The position numbers were made by a program, and so were the translations under genes. Positions 38,379-47,926 of a DNA stretch of 64,000 nt are shown here, piece by piece. Where the stretch lies: the NCBI GenBank assembly GCA_017644185.1, contig JAEPMA010000003.1, positions 372,001 to 436,000 on the forward strand, given 5' to 3'. This stretch comes from Rhodospirillales bacterium. Lineage in GTDB: Bacteria > Pseudomonadota > Alphaproteobacteria > Rhodospirillales > Casp-alpha2. Under the pieces are notes generated by a model that did not search any database, had not been told where the DNA came from, and saw only the letters and a program-made list of their open reading frames with translations. Each line of letters opens with the position of its first letter. Position 1 is the stretch's first letter.

Positions 38379-39923
38379 ATGGTTGCGCGCGTGGGCACGG
38401 TGGCGTTTCAAGGGATCGATGTTCTGGACGTCGACGTGCAGGTTGAGATGGCGTCGGGGCTGCCCGCGTTTCACGTGGTCGGGCTACCCGACAAAGCCGT
38501 CGGCGAAAGCCGGGAACGGGTGCGCGCCGCTTTGAACTCGATGGGATTGGCCCTCCCGCCAAAACGCATCACCGTCAATCTCGCCCCCGCCGACGTCGCC
38601 AAGGAAGGGAGTCACTTCGATCTGCCGATCGCCATCGGCTTGCTGGGCGCGATGGGGGTTTTATCGGCCGACGAGACCGAGCGCATGACGGCGATGGGAG
38701 AGCTCAGCCTCGACGGCACCATCGCGCCATCGCTGGGGATCCTCCCGGCCGCGATCCACGCCGCCGCCAACGCGCGCACCTTTGTCTGTGCTGCGTCGCA
38801 GGGAAGCGAAGCCGTCTGGGCCGGCGATCTGGAAGTTATCGCCGCCCCGGATCTTTTGTCGCTGATCAACCACGTCAAGGGAACGCATGTCCTCGCACAA
38901 CCCGAAGCGCGGCTCTATGACGACCTGCCCGACTATCCCGATCTGATCGACGTGAAGGGGCAGGAAACGGCGAAGCGCGCGCTCGAAATCGCGGCGGCGG
39001 GCGGTCACAACATGCTGATGATCGGTCCGCCCGGGTCGGGGAAATCGATGCTGGCGCACCGGCTGGGCGGGCTCTTACCCGCGCTCACGTCCCGCGAAAT
39101 TCTCGAGGTTTCGATGGTGCACTCTCTGGCGGGAGAGCTGCCCGACGGCGGCTTGACCCGGCGCCGCCCGTTCCGCGACCCACATCATTCGGCGAGCGTC
39201 GCAGCCTTGGTCGGTGGTGGCCATCGGGTGAGGCCGGGCGAGATCTCGCTGGCGCATTTGGGTGTGTTGTTTCTGGACGAGTTACCCGAATTCAAGGGCC
39301 AAGCGCTGGAGGCATTACGGCAACCCCTTGAAACCGGGCGCGTCAGCATTGCCCGCGCCAACGCACACGTCGTCTATCCCGCGCGCTTCCAACTCGTCGC
39401 CGCCATGAACCCATGTCGATGCGGTTACCTTGCCGATCCGGGAAGCGCGTGTTCGCGCGCACCGAAATGCGGTCAGGACTATCAGTCGAAAATCTCGGGA
39501 CCGTTAATGGATCGGATGGATATTGTCGTCGAGGTCCCAGCGGTCAATCCGTCGGACCTCTCTTTGCCGCCGCCGGGGGAAGGCAGCGCCGACGTCGCCG
39601 CCCGCGTCGCCGCGGCACGCGTCCGTCAACGTAATCGCGCGGAAGCGCTCGGGCCTGGGACGCCCGTGACCAACGCCACTGTCGATGGACAGGCCCTCGA
39701 AAAGATCGCCGCCCCGGACGACGCCGGGCGCAAACTGATGACCGACGCCGTAACGGCTTTCGGTTTATCCGCCAGAGGCTATCACCGGGTATTAAGAGTG
39801 GCGCGCACCATCGCCGATCTCGAAGGCACAACGAATGTCTGCAGGTACCATATCGCCGAAGCATTGAGCTACCGCCGGCTTAATCCCGCTCAATCTTCCG
39901 GTGGACTACGGCCGACGGCCTGA
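38379..39923 (+). CDS. YifB/ComM family AAA+ ATPase (Mg-chelatase-like)
   Basis: A 514-residue ATPase; in naturally competent species the orthologue ComM is a helicase that extends branch migration during transformation. The N-terminal Lon-protease-like domain shows GLPAFHVVGLPDKAVGESRERVRAAL; the AAA core has Walker A GPPGSGKSMLAHRL at about residue 215 and LGVLFLDELPEF; a zinc-like Cys cluster CRCGYLADPGSACSRAPKC and a C-terminal Mg-chelatase-like domain follow. ATG 38379 has an AGAGAGGA site; the frame extends six codons further upstream. Confidence 0.93.
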   Translation: MVARVGTVAFQGIDVLDVDVQVEMASGLPAFHVVGLPDKAVGESRERVRAALNSMGLALPPKRITVNLAPADVAKEGSHFDLPIAIGLLGAMGVLSADETERMTAMGELSLDGTIAPSLGILPAAIHAAANARTFVCAASQGSEAVWAGDLEVIAAPDLLSLINHVKGTHVLAQPEARLYDDLPDYPDLIDVKGQETAKRALEIAAAGGHNMLMIGPPGSGKSMLAHRLGGLLPALTSREILEVSMVHSLAGELPDGGLTRRRPFRDPHHSASVAALVGGGHRVRPGEISLAHLGVLFLDELPEFKGQALEALRQPLETGRVSIARANAHVVYPARFQLVAAMNPCRCGYLADPGSACSRAPKCGQDYQSKISGPLMDRMDIVVEVPAVNPSDLSLPPPGEGSADVAARVAAARVRQRNRAEALGPGTPVTNATVDGQALEKIAAPDDAGRKLMTDAVTAFGLSARGYHRVLRVARTIADLEGTTNVCRYHIAEALSYRRLNPAQSSGGLRPTA

Positions 39924-40017
39924 CCGGATAAAGACACGTTAGTTGAACTGGCGACAGCAAGCGGGTACATCATTTTATCGGCTGCAGTTTTTCAGAGCGG
40001 CTCAGGCGGGGGGCTTC

Positions 40018-40806
40018 ATGCCACGTTGCGGTTACGTAGATGCGTTGGACGTTGAGCGGATCCGCCACGAAATCATTTCGCGTGGATATTCAATCGTCGA
40101 CAATGCCGTGGACAAGGGTGCGATCGGTGAAATGCGCGCCTACTGGATCGACCGCTTCAGATCTTCGTCTTCACCGCAGCCGGTCATCTGGGGACCTTAT
40201 TACGGGGAAGAGAACCGGATCATACACGACCACAGTCCAACACATACGATGTACCGGGCGTATGACTTTCTGTGGAATGATCCGATGCACACCATCACGC
40301 GTGAGATTGGCCTTTCGCTAAGCCGGATGCGCAATCGCATCGCCGAGCACGACGAACGGGCGGGTGAATTCCTTCAAACCGACCGCTACGGCATTTATAT
40401 CACGACGAGCTATTATCCCGCCGGGTCCGGTTGGCTGGAGCAGCACCAGGATGAGGCCGCACCGGGCGAACGTCATTGGCATTTCATTCTGCCGATGACA
40501 TTCAGGGAGACGGACTATGCGGACGGCGGCCTGTTCCTCATCGACAGAAACGGCGACAAGATCGATGTCGATTTAAACATGAAGCCCGGCAGCGTCGTCT
40601 TCTTTGACGGCACCTGCCCGCACGGCGTCGATCGCATCCAACCTCTATCCAACAGCACGGTCGGCCGTCTTCAGATGTTCGCGATACCGGCTTATCTTGA
40701 GTTGCCGCATGAACATGACCGCATTTTGGAGAACGTCTCGGTAAGCCGTTACCTCAAGGCACGGCTCAGAAAAGTACGTAACCGGTTTAGGGCCACCCAC
40801 TCATGA
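40018..40806 (+). CDS. Phytanoyl-CoA dioxygenase-like Fe(II)/2-oxoglutarate oxygenase
   Basis: A predicted non-heme iron oxygenase of 262 residues from ATG 40018 (GGGGGG five bases upstream); an in-frame TTG at 39943 would add 25 residues. The iron-binding facial triad is readable as HQD (EQHQDEAAPGERHWHF, His143 and Asp145) and the distal His in TCPHGVD (His202); the 2-oxoglutarate arginine is in GRLQMF (Arg217). The substrate is unknown; related enzymes hydroxylate lipids, sugars or natural-product intermediates. Its stop overlaps the next methyltransferase gene (ATGA), so the two probably act on one molecule. Confidence 0.78.
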   Translation: MPRCGYVDALDVERIRHEIISRGYSIVDNAVDKGAIGEMRAYWIDRFRSSSSPQPVIWGPYYGEENRIIHDHSPTHTMYRAYDFLWNDPMHTITREIGLSLSRMRNRIAEHDERAGEFLQTDRYGIYITTSYYPAGSGWLEQHQDEAAPGERHWHFILPMTFRETDYADGGLFLIDRNGDKIDVDLNMKPGSVVFFDGTCPHGVDRIQPLSNSTVGRLQMFAIPAYLELPHEHDRILENVSVSRYLKARLRKVRNRFRATHS

Positions 40807-41522
40807 GCCGGCAAGGGAGCTTTGCCGGCCGCCTGCTGGACCGTTTGTTCAACAAACTCGCGGACACATTCATCCGCCGCATGAACGAGAACGCGCTTCA
40901 TCCAAAGACAATCCTGCTTGAGAAAGCCCAGAAGGAAGCGGCCGCGTTCGCCGAAGAACACATGCCGTCCGCCTTGATCCTCAATTCCCAAAAAGACGTG
41001 CTCGCCTTAAGTATTCAGCGGGCCCCGGAAGAAGGGCTCGCCCTCGAGTTCGGGGTCGCGGGCGGGGATTCGATAAAGTTTCTTGCCGAACACACGAACC
41101 GGCAGATTCACGGGTTCGACAGTTTTGAGGGTCTTCCCGAAGACTGGGGCGGCCGCCACGAAGAAAAAGGACACTATTCGACGGGCAGCAATCTGCCCGA
41201 TGTCCCAATCAACGTGACGCTGCATAGAGGATGGTTCGAGGATACGGTCCCGGCATTTCTCGACACAAACGAAGAGGCCGTCGCGTTCGCCCACATTGAT
41301 TGCGATCTCTATTCATCGACCAAGACGGTGCTCGACGCCATCGCGCCGCGCCTTTCTGCGGGGTCCATTTTGGTGTTCGACGAGTTCTTCAATATCCCGA
41401 ATTGGCGCGAGCATGAGTACCGGGCGTTTCGCGAATTTCAAAAGTCTTATGGTGCCGAAGTCACTTTCATCTGCTGGGCCTACCAGCAGGTCGCCATCCG
41501 GATCGACAGGATCGGGAACTAG
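40803..41522 (+). CDS. TylF/MycF-family SAM-dependent O-methyltransferase
   Basis: The 239-residue methyltransferase has LALEFGVAGGDSIKFLAE (SAM loop), IHGFDSFEGLPEDWGG and a metal-site segment HIDCDLYSSTKTVLDAI with the following VFDEFF, typical of the TylF family that methylates sugar hydroxyls of macrolides and of surface glycans. It overlaps the 2OG-oxygenase gene by 4 bp and ends tail-to-tail with the RTX gene, the stops sharing CTAG (41519-41522). Paired oxygenase and O-methyltransferase suggests decoration of a glycan or small molecule; the target is not inferable. Confidence 0.85.
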   Translation: MSRQGSFAGRLLDRLFNKLADTFIRRMNENALHPKTILLEKAQKEAAAFAEEHMPSALILNSQKDVLALSIQRAPEEGLALEFGVAGGDSIKFLAEHTNRQIHGFDSFEGLPEDWGGRHEEKGHYSTGSNLPDVPINVTLHRGWFEDTVPAFLDTNEEAVAFAHIDCDLYSSTKTVLDAIAPRLSAGSILVFDEFFNIPNWREHEYRAFREFQKSYGAEVTFICWAYQQVAIRIDRIGN

Positions 41523-44500
41523 CTCTTGAGGTGAAAGTCCCCGGCGTCGAGGGTCGAACGATCCGCGTTCGAAACGGTCGCCAACTGATACGAGTTACTG
41601 TCCGTCATGGCCGACGCATCATCCGTGTACCAGACTTCGGCGCCGTCGGCCCCCGTCGCCGAGCCGATGATCACGATACCTGCATTGGCGACACCCCCCG
41701 ACAGGTTCTGCGGGGCGGTCGTGATCTCCGTCGTGTCGGCCTCGAAATAGTTCACCCCGTCCGCCAGCGTGCCCGCGTTGCCGAGGCTGAAGTCCCCATC
41801 GGACAACATGAAAAGATCGCTTTCGGACGCGTTATAATCGTTGATGAGGTCAGTGCCGAGAGAAGCCGCATGTGCAAGCGCGTCGGCCCCCGAGCCGCCT
41901 TCGAAACGAAACTCGTCCGCACCGGCACCCCCTGTCAGGGTGTCGTCACCCTCACCCCCGATCAACACGTCGTCACCGGCGTACCCGAAAATATTGTCCA
42001 CCCCGCCAAGCCCTGAGAGCGTGTCCGCGCCGCCGCCGCCCGAAAGCGAGTTTGCGTCCGCCGACCCCGAAATCGTGTCGTCGTGATCCGTTCCCGTCGC
42101 GTGTTCGATCCCACTCAACGTGTCGTTCCCGGTCGTCGCACCCGCCGCCGTGCCCGCAGCGAGATCGATGTTCACCGCCGCACCGGCGCCTGAGTAATCA
42201 ACCGTGTCCGTGCCGGCATCGCCGCCACTGTCACCGCCCCGAATGATGTCGTTCGCGCCGTCGTCATCCCCCAGCATGAACGTGTCGTCGCCGCCTTCCC
42301 CATTAAGTGTGTCCGCCCCGCCCTGACCATAAATCGTATCGTTGCCGTCACCGCCGAAGATCGCGTCGTCGCCGTTCCCCGCACTGCCGAGCGAAATCCC
42401 GAACCCTGACGGATCGTCGGGCACGTCACCGTAGATCGTATCGTCACCCGCCCCGCCCCAGATGCTGTCGTCCCCCGCGCCACCCGAGATCAGATCGTCA
42501 CTTCCTTCCGCGTTGAACGTCGGGTTGGTGAGGGTATTGGAAATGTTGTGGGTGCCCGACAACAAATTCGTCGGGGTGTCACCGTAGATGAAATCCGCGC
42601 CTTCACGTCCGGCGACCGTGCTTCCTGTGTCGTCGCCGACCAGAAAATCCGCAAGCGCGGTGCCAGCAATCACGTTGGATGCGGTCGTCTGATTCGACGT
42701 GATCGTCACCGGATCGTCGCGCTCGTCGTCGTCATCGGCACGATGCGACAGGTTGAGGACGATCGGCGTGAAACGGAACCCGAAACCGAACAAGCCATCG
42801 ATCCCGCCGTAACCACCGCCACCCGCACCGCCGAGCCCGTCCGCACCCTCGCCGCCGATCAGGACGTCCGTACCGATGGCCCCGGTCGCCGCCGCATCGC
42901 CGGTAAAGCCGCCCCCACTTCCACCAGCAATCAACGTGCCGCCTTCACCCGTCTCGCCTTCCTCGATCAAACCATCCGGACCGGCGGCGATCACCTGGTC
43001 CGCCGCCCGCGCACCCCCATAGGCTTCGGCAGCTACAATCGCGCGCTCCAACGCTTCCTCGATGCTCGATCCCTCGCGGAGCGCCTCGCGGTAAGCCTCC
43101 CGCGCCGCCGCCTCACCCGCATCCATCGCCGCAACGGCGACATTCATCGATGCGTTCGTTCTGGTCAGCCAGTCGCCCTTCGTCGCCGACGGGTCGTCGG
43201 GCGAAGGGGGCTTCAATAAATCCGGATCGATCGCCGCCAGTTCGCGCTCAACGACGGTCTCGACAACTTCCGCCGCGGTGCTCGCTTCCTGCGCAACCCG
43301 TTCCGCGGCTTCCGCCTCACGGGCGGCGGATTGTGCGGCGGCTTCGGCGGCGCGAAGGGCTGCGGCGGCCGCCTCTTCTGCCGCGTCGGCTTCGGCAACG
43401 GCCAAGGCGCGGGCTTCTTCCGCTTCCTGTGCCGCTTGCGCGGCACGTTGCGCCTCGGCGAACGCGGCTTCTTTCTGTTTCGCCTCTTCGAGGATCTGCA
43501 GCGCTTCCGAGCGCGCCCTTTCAGCCTCTTCGAGCGCGCGTCTGACAGCCTCTTCCGCCGCGGCAAGACGTTCAGCGGCAGCCGCTTCGGCCTGGTCCGT
43601 TTCGGCGACGGCACGCGCGGCGGCGTCCTCGGCTTGGGTTGTCCGTTCCGTTTCACGGATCGCGTCTTCGAAGGCGCGGTCCCGGCGTTCCGATTCCTCC
43701 AACACATCCAGCGCCTGACGCCGCAACGTTTCGGCATCGGTCTGTTTCTGGTTCGCTTCCGCACCGGCGTCGGCGGCCTGTTTTCGCGCCGCCTGTTCCG
43801 CCGCCGTCGCATCGCGGAGCGCTTCGTCCGCCGCATCGCGCGCCGCCGCGGCGATGGCGGCTTTTCTGGCCGCGATCTCGAAAGCCGTCTCACGATCGAC
43901 CTGAACCGCCCCTTCGAGACCCGCCGCATCATCCGTATCGGGACCGAAACCATCCGCTTCGGCTTGTTCCGCCAAAGCACGACTTGCCGGGTCCGCACCG
44001 CGTTCCGCCGCAAGCAGGGTTTCCGGCATCATCGCGTGCGCATCGGGCAGCGCCTGGATCGCGTCCCCGAAATGTTCCGCCGTATCGCGAGGACCGAGCC
44101 GCAGAACGTTGCTTGGTCTTGAGAAGTAGTCGTCGACGATGACGGCTTCGTAGGAGTTGTCCAAGACTTCGGCGCCGCCCGGGTTCTCGACCCTGAGCGC
44201 CCCCGCCCCGACATCGTCGGCACGGAGATACGTCACCATCGTGCCGCCGTCGGCTTCGACCCGCCCGGCCCCCGACGCGCCATCGACGTTGATGGTCGCG
44301 GCAGGGGTCTTGATGAGAAACGCGCCGTCGGTTTGCGAAATACCGCCCCCCGAGAACGAGAACGTGCCCTGCTGGACGACGAACGTCGCATGCTGCGCGC
44401 CGCTATCCGGATCGAAAACCAGATCTTCGAACGTCGCCTTTGCGCCATGACCGAGAGAGAACGTGCTTTCGTCGGCGAATAACAAACCGGCGTTCCCATC

Positions 44501-44938
44501 CATCCCGGTTTCGATCCGGTCCCCCCGGCTGACGAGCGTCCCTGCCTCGGCCTCGATGTGGGTTCCGTCCGGCCGAACCACGTCGACATCACCGGAGAGC
44601 GTCTCGATCCTGCCGATGGGCGCGGACGCCGCGGCAACGGTGGGCGTTTCGGCGGCGTCGATCCCGGCCAGTGCCGAAACCACGTCCGACCCGATGTGCG
44701 CACCCGCGTCCGTCGCCAAGGGTGGCGGTGTCGGGGTGGCGAAATAATCCCTGACGATCAGGCGGGAACCATCAGCCAGTTCAATTAGAAGGTCGGCGTC
44801 GACGCGAGTATATACAGCTTCCGACAGCAAACCGCCGCCCGGGATCACGACCGGGCCGCTTTGCGGAACTGTTAAAATCTCCGGCTGGCCGGGCAAAGGG
44901 GCCAGCTCAGCGCGCTCGATTTCGGGCCGTGTCGCCAT
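41519..44938 (-). CDS. Large FecR-coiled coil-RTX type I secreted protein
   Basis: A 1139-residue acidic protein without a Sec signal. In order: an N-terminal segment (1-75) with a beta-rich VVIPGGGLLSEAVYTRVDAD; a FecR domain (about 108-200, IGRIETLSGDVDVVRPDG, LLFADESTFSLGHGAKATFEDL); a long Ala/Glu-rich coiled coil (about 345-570) with a gapless 70-residue duplication; a Gly-rich linker (650-720); about ten calcium-binding RTX nonapeptides between 815 and 1010 (GGAGDDSIW, GGAGDDTIY, GGDGNDTIY, GGEGDDTLT); and a C-terminal tail (1010-1139) like type I secretion signals. Likely a cell-surface or released adhesin-like protein. No HlyB/HlyD/TolC genes are in the window. Confidence 0.85.
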   Translation of the reverse strand: MATRPEIERAELAPLPGQPEILTVPQSGPVVIPGGGLLSEAVYTRVDADLLIELADGSRLIVRDYFATPTPPPLATDAGAHIGSDVVSALAGIDAAETPTVAAASAPIGRIETLSGDVDVVRPDGTHIEAEAGTLVSRGDRIETGMDGNAGLLFADESTFSLGHGAKATFEDLVFDPDSGAQHATFVVQQGTFSFSGGGISQTDGAFLIKTPAATINVDGASGAGRVEADGGTMVTYLRADDVGAGALRVENPGGAEVLDNSYEAVIVDDYFSRPSNVLRLGPRDTAEHFGDAIQALPDAHAMMPETLLAAERGADPASRALAEQAEADGFGPDTDDAAGLEGAVQVDRETAFEIAARKAAIAAAARDAADEALRDATAAEQAARKQAADAGAEANQKQTDAETLRRQALDVLEESERRDRAFEDAIRETERTTQAEDAAARAVAETDQAEAAAAERLAAAEEAVRRALEEAERARSEALQILEEAKQKEAAFAEAQRAAQAAQEAEEARALAVAEADAAEEAAAAALRAAEAAAQSAAREAEAAERVAQEASTAAEVVETVVERELAAIDPDLLKPPSPDDPSATKGDWLTRTNASMNVAVAAMDAGEAAAREAYREALREGSSIEEALERAIVAAEAYGGARAADQVIAAGPDGLIEEGETGEGGTLIAGGSGGGFTGDAAATGAIGTDVLIGGEGADGLGGAGGGGYGGIDGLFGFGFRFTPIVLNLSHRADDDDERDDPVTITSNQTTASNVIAGTALADFLVGDDTGSTVAGREGADFIYGDTPTNLLSGTHNISNTLTNPTFNAEGSDDLISGGAGDDSIWGGAGDDTIYGDVPDDPSGFGISLGSAGNGDDAIFGGDGNDTIYGQGGADTLNGEGGDDTFMLGDDDGANDIIRGGDSGGDAGTDTVDYSGAGAAVNIDLAAGTAAGATTGNDTLSGIEHATGTDHDDTISGSADANSLSGGGGADTLSGLGGVDNIFGYAGDDVLIGGEGDDTLTGGAGADEFRFEGGSGADALAHAASLGTDLINDYNASESDLFMLSDGDFSLGNAGTLADGVNYFEADTTEITTAPQNLSGGVANAGIVIIGSATGADGAEVWYTDDASAMTDSNSYQLATVSNADRSTLDAGDFHLKS

Positions 44939-45042
44939 CCGTCACACTCATTGAAGGCTCTAGATGAAGTATCTTAGCCGATCAAAAACGCAACAGATAG
45001 GGGTTTTCCGGGTGAATTTTGGAAAATCGCGGGACGTGCGGC

Positions 45043-45429
45043 CTACGCTTCGTTCTTCGGCTTGCCGAGCATCCGGCCGAGGTCGCGTTTCCCCACCACA
45101 TGGATATGGAGATGCGGTACTTCCTGGTGCGCATCCTCGCCGGTGTTCGACAAAATCCGGTAACCGGTGTCGCTCAGACCTTTGAGTTTCGCGACCTCGC
45201 CGATGGCGCGGATCAGCGCCGCGATCTCGACATCGGACGCCTTGGCATGGAAATCCTCGATGTTGACGTAGGCGCCCTTGGGAATGACGAGAACATGAAC
45301 CGGCGCCTGCGGATTGATGTCGTTGAACGCCAGCGTGTGATCGTCTTCGTACACCTTATCGCAGGGAATCTCGCCGCGGATGATCTTGGCGAAAATATTT
45401 TCCGGATTGTAGGTCATGTCGTAAGCCAT
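45043..45429 (-). CDS. HIT family nucleotide hydrolase (HinT-like)
   Basis: A 128-residue histidine-triad protein with the signature HLHIHVVGKRDLG near the C-terminus and NIFAKIIRGEIPCDKVYEDD at the start. HinT hydrolyses adenosine phosphoramidates. It lies 21 bp downstream of hisE on the same strand, last of the his cluster; this his-HIT neighbourhood is common in alphaproteobacteria. The 104-bp gap to the RTX gene shows no clear terminator. Confidence 0.95.
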   Translation of the reverse strand: MAYDMTYNPENIFAKIIRGEIPCDKVYEDDHTLAFNDINPQAPVHVLVIPKGAYVNIEDFHAKASDVEIAALIRAIGEVAKLKGLSDTGYRILSNTGEDAHQEVPHLHIHVVGKRDLGRMLGKPKNEA

Positions 45430-45450
45430 GGTGTCATTCCGATCCCGAAT

Positions 45451-45783
45451 CTATTTACCGCGACTGTTTTTCTCTTCGATACCGGACGTCCCCTCGCGTT
45501 TTTTTAACTCCGCATAGACGTCTTCCGGCCGGACCCCCATCGCTGCCCACATCACCAGCAAGTGATAAAGAAGATCCGCGCTTTCGCGCGCCACCGCATC
45601 CTTGCCTTCTGAGAGCGCGGCGATGGTCACCTCGGCGGCTTCCTCACTTAATTTTTTACCGATCTTAGGTGCGCCACCAATCAGGAGTTTGGCGGTATAG
45701 GACGTGTCCGCATCGCCGCCCTTACGGCTTTCGATAACCTCGAACAGACGTTCGAGAATCTCACTCGGATTGTCAGCACTCAT
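45451..45783 (-). CDS. hisE: Phosphoribosyl-ATP diphosphatase HisE
   Basis: It performs the second step of histidine synthesis, removing PPi from PR-ATP. The 110-residue all-helical protein has KKLSEEAAEVTIAALSEGKDAVARESADLLYHLLVMWAAMG, the MazG-like metal-binding helices. It follows hisF by 12 bp; HisE is separate from HisI here, as in most alphaproteobacteria. Confidence 0.96.
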   Translation of the reverse strand: MSADNPSEILERLFEVIESRKGGDADTSYTAKLLIGGAPKIGKKLSEEAAEVTIAALSEGKDAVARESADLLYHLLVMWAAMGVRPEDVYAELKKREGTSGIEEKNSRGK

Positions 45784-45795
45784 GTTTCACGCCCC

Positions 45796-46560
45796 TCAGA
45801 CTTCTCGCACCGCAATGCCGGCCTTTTTCATATGCGTTTTGGCCTGGGCGATCGTATAGGTGCCGAAATGAAAAATCGAGGCCGCGAGCACGGCTGAGGC
45901 GTGACCCTCGGTCACCCCTTCGACCAGATGATCGAGGGTGCCGACACCACCCGATGCGATCACCGGAATTGTCAGCGCATCCGACACCGCGCGGGTCAGC
46001 GGCAGGTTGAATCCCTGCTTCGTGCCGTCCCGGTCCATCGACGTCAAAAGGATTTCGCCGGCACCCAGGTTCTGCATCCGCACCGCCCAATCGACGGCAT
46101 CCAGGCCGGTCTCTTTCCGTCCCCCGTGGGTGAAGATCTCGAACTTGTTCTCACCCGTCGCCTTGGCATCGACGGCGACGACGATGCACTGGGTACCGAA
46201 CTTCTCGGCTGCTTCACGAACGAAGTCGGGATTGTGGACGGCGGCGGTGTTGATCGACACTTTGTCAGCGCCCGCCAGAAGCAGTTTCCGGATATCTTCC
46301 GTCGTCCGGACCCCACCGCCTACGGTCAAGGGCATGAAGCACTGCTCGGCGGTTCTGGAAACCACGTCGAAGATCGTATCGCGGTTCTCGTGACTGGCGG
46401 TGATGTCGAGGAAGCAAAGCTCGTCCGCACCGGCGGCGTCATAGACCCTGGCCTGCTCGACCGGGTCGCCCGCATCGACCAGATCGACGAAGTTCACCCC
46501 TTTGACCACGCGGCCCTGATCGACATCGAGACACGGGATGATGCGGACCTTAAGGGTCAT
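45796..46560 (-). CDS. hisF: Imidazole glycerol phosphate synthase subunit HisF
   Basis: The TIM-barrel synthase subunit uses ammonia channelled from HisH. The 254-residue protein has [19 protein letters not shown] with catalytic Asp11, VGGGVRT, and [24 protein letters not shown] (Asp130 region). The start overlaps the hisA stop (ATGA-type, 45796-46560 versus 46557). HisF and HisH are encoded in the same operon. Confidence 0.97.
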   Translation of the reverse strand: MTLKVRIIPCLDVDQGRVVKGVNFVDLVDAGDPVEQARVYDAAGADELCFLDITASHENRDTIFDVVSRTAEQCFMPLTVGGGVRTTEDIRKLLLAGADKVSINTAAVHNPDFVREAAEKFGTQCIVVAVDAKATGENKFEIFTHGGRKETGLDAVDWAVRMQNLGAGEILLTSMDRDGTKQGFNLPLTRAVSDALTIPVIASGGVGTLDHLVEGVTEGHASAVLAASIFHFGTYTIAQAKTHMKKAGIAVREV

Positions 46561-47285
46561 GCCGCCTCCTTGAGGAGTTCGACGGCGACGGCTGGATCGA
46601 TCCGCCCGTCGTAAACGGCGCGGCCGGAAATCACGCCTGCCAACTTGCCGCCGCGCGCGCGCACACTTTCAAGGTCATCCATCGACGACACCCCACCGGA
46701 CAAAATCACCGGAATGTCGACGGCGTCGGCGAGCGCAAGGGTCGCATCCAGGTTCGGCCCCTGCATGGCGCCGTCCCGGCCGATGTCGGTAAAGATCAAC
46801 GCCGCAGCGCCCGCGTCCTCGAACCTTTTCGCGAGCTCTTCGGTCTTCAGTTCCGTCGCTTCCGCCCAGCCCTGGACCGCGACATAACCATCGCGCGCAT
46901 CGATCCCGAGAGCGACCTGACCGGGAAACGCTTTACATGCGTCGACCACCAGATCCGGGTCACGGACGGCGACAGTGCCCAAAATCACCCTTGCAAGGCC
47001 ACGCCCGAGCCAGCTTTCGATGGTCTTCATGTCGCGAATACCACCGCCCAGCTGCACCTTGATATCGACCGCGTCCAGAACCGCGGAAACCGCGTCGGCG
47101 TTTTCGGGCTTGCCGGCAAACGCACCGTCGAGATCAACCATATGCAGCCATGTGCAGCCTTTATCGGCAAACGCCTGCGCTTGCCGGGCGGGGTCATCGT
47201 TAAAGACCGTGGCCTGTTTCATATCCCCATGAACGAGGCGCACGCACTGACCGTTCTTAAGATCGATCGCCGGGAAAAAGATCAT
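46557..47285 (-). CDS. hisA: ProFAR isomerase HisA
   Basis: A TIM-barrel Amadori isomerase of the fourth histidine step. From ATG 47285 it has 242 residues: [22 protein letters not shown] (catalytic Asp8), [13 protein letters not shown] and [14 protein letters not shown] (second Asp). A GTG three codons earlier is possible, but ATG 47285 overlaps the hisH stop as ATGA, the spacing used elsewhere in this operon. Confidence 0.97.
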   Translation of the reverse strand: MIFFPAIDLKNGQCVRLVHGDMKQATVFNDDPARQAQAFADKGCTWLHMVDLDGAFAGKPENADAVSAVLDAVDIKVQLGGGIRDMKTIESWLGRGLARVILGTVAVRDPDLVVDACKAFPGQVALGIDARDGYVAVQGWAEATELKTEELAKRFEDAGAAALIFTDIGRDGAMQGPNLDATLALADAVDIPVILSGGVSSMDDLESVRARGGKLAGVISGRAVYDGRIDPAVAVELLKEAA

Positions 47286-47926
47286 GGTGCCCACCTCAGG
47301 AAGTTGCTGATGATCCTTAAACCGGCGGCCTGACTTTTTTCCGGGTGGAATTGTGTCCCCACCATATTGTCACGTCCGACGGCAGCAGTGATCAAGCCGC
47401 CGTAGTCCGCGTTCGCCAGCACGTCCGACGGGTTCTCGGTCTGCAGGTGATAGGAGTGAACGAAATAAACGTGCGATCCCGTCTCCAACCCATTGAAGAG
47501 AGGGTGCGGATCTTCAGGAAGCAAAAGCTCGTTCCAACCCATGTGCGGGATTTTAAGGGAAGGGTCGTCTGGCGTGATTTTATCAACCGCCCCTTTGATC
47601 CAGCCGAAGCCCTCGGTCTCTCCATGTTCAAGACCCTTGCTCGCCATTAACTGCATGCCGACGCAAATCCCAAAGAACGGGTTCCCCTTGTCGATCACGT
47701 GTTCGCGCAGCGCATCCGGCATCCCGTCAACCGCCCAGAGCCCCCGCTTACAATCTGCGAACGCGCCAACACCGGGTAAAACAACCCGGTCGGCGAGACG
47801 CACGGCGTATGGATCGCCCGTCACCAAGACTTTATCGGGGAGACCGGCCTCCTTGACCGCGCGTTCGAACGCCCGGGCGGCGGAGCGCAGGTTACCCGAA
47901 CCATAATCGACGATGACGACGCTCAT
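47282..47926 (-). CDS. hisH: Imidazole glycerol phosphate synthase glutaminase subunit HisH
   Basis: A class I glutamine amidotransferase that feeds ammonia to HisF. The 214-residue protein starts [21 protein letters not shown]; catalytic Cys is in GICVGMQLM and the His/Glu pair in [12 protein letters not shown] 47926 overlaps the DUF2628 stop by 4 bp; a longer frame to 48055 is not supported. Confidence 0.97.
   Translation of the reverse strand: MSVVIVDYGSGNLRSAARAFERAVKEAGLPDKVLVTGDPYAVRLADRVVLPGVGAFADCKRGLWAVDGMPDALREHVIDKGNPFFGICVGMQLMASKGLEHGETEGFGWIKGAVDKITPDDPSLKIPHMGWNELLLPEDPHPLFNGLETGSHVYFVHSYHLQTENPSDVLANADYGGLITAAVGRDNMVGTQFHPEKSQAAGLRIISNFLRWAP

Noticed and set aside
43331-44122. 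263-codon frame antisense to the coiled-coil region of the RTX gene
   Set aside because: Phe/Arg/Leu-rich complement of Ala/Glu codons; no start signal or family.
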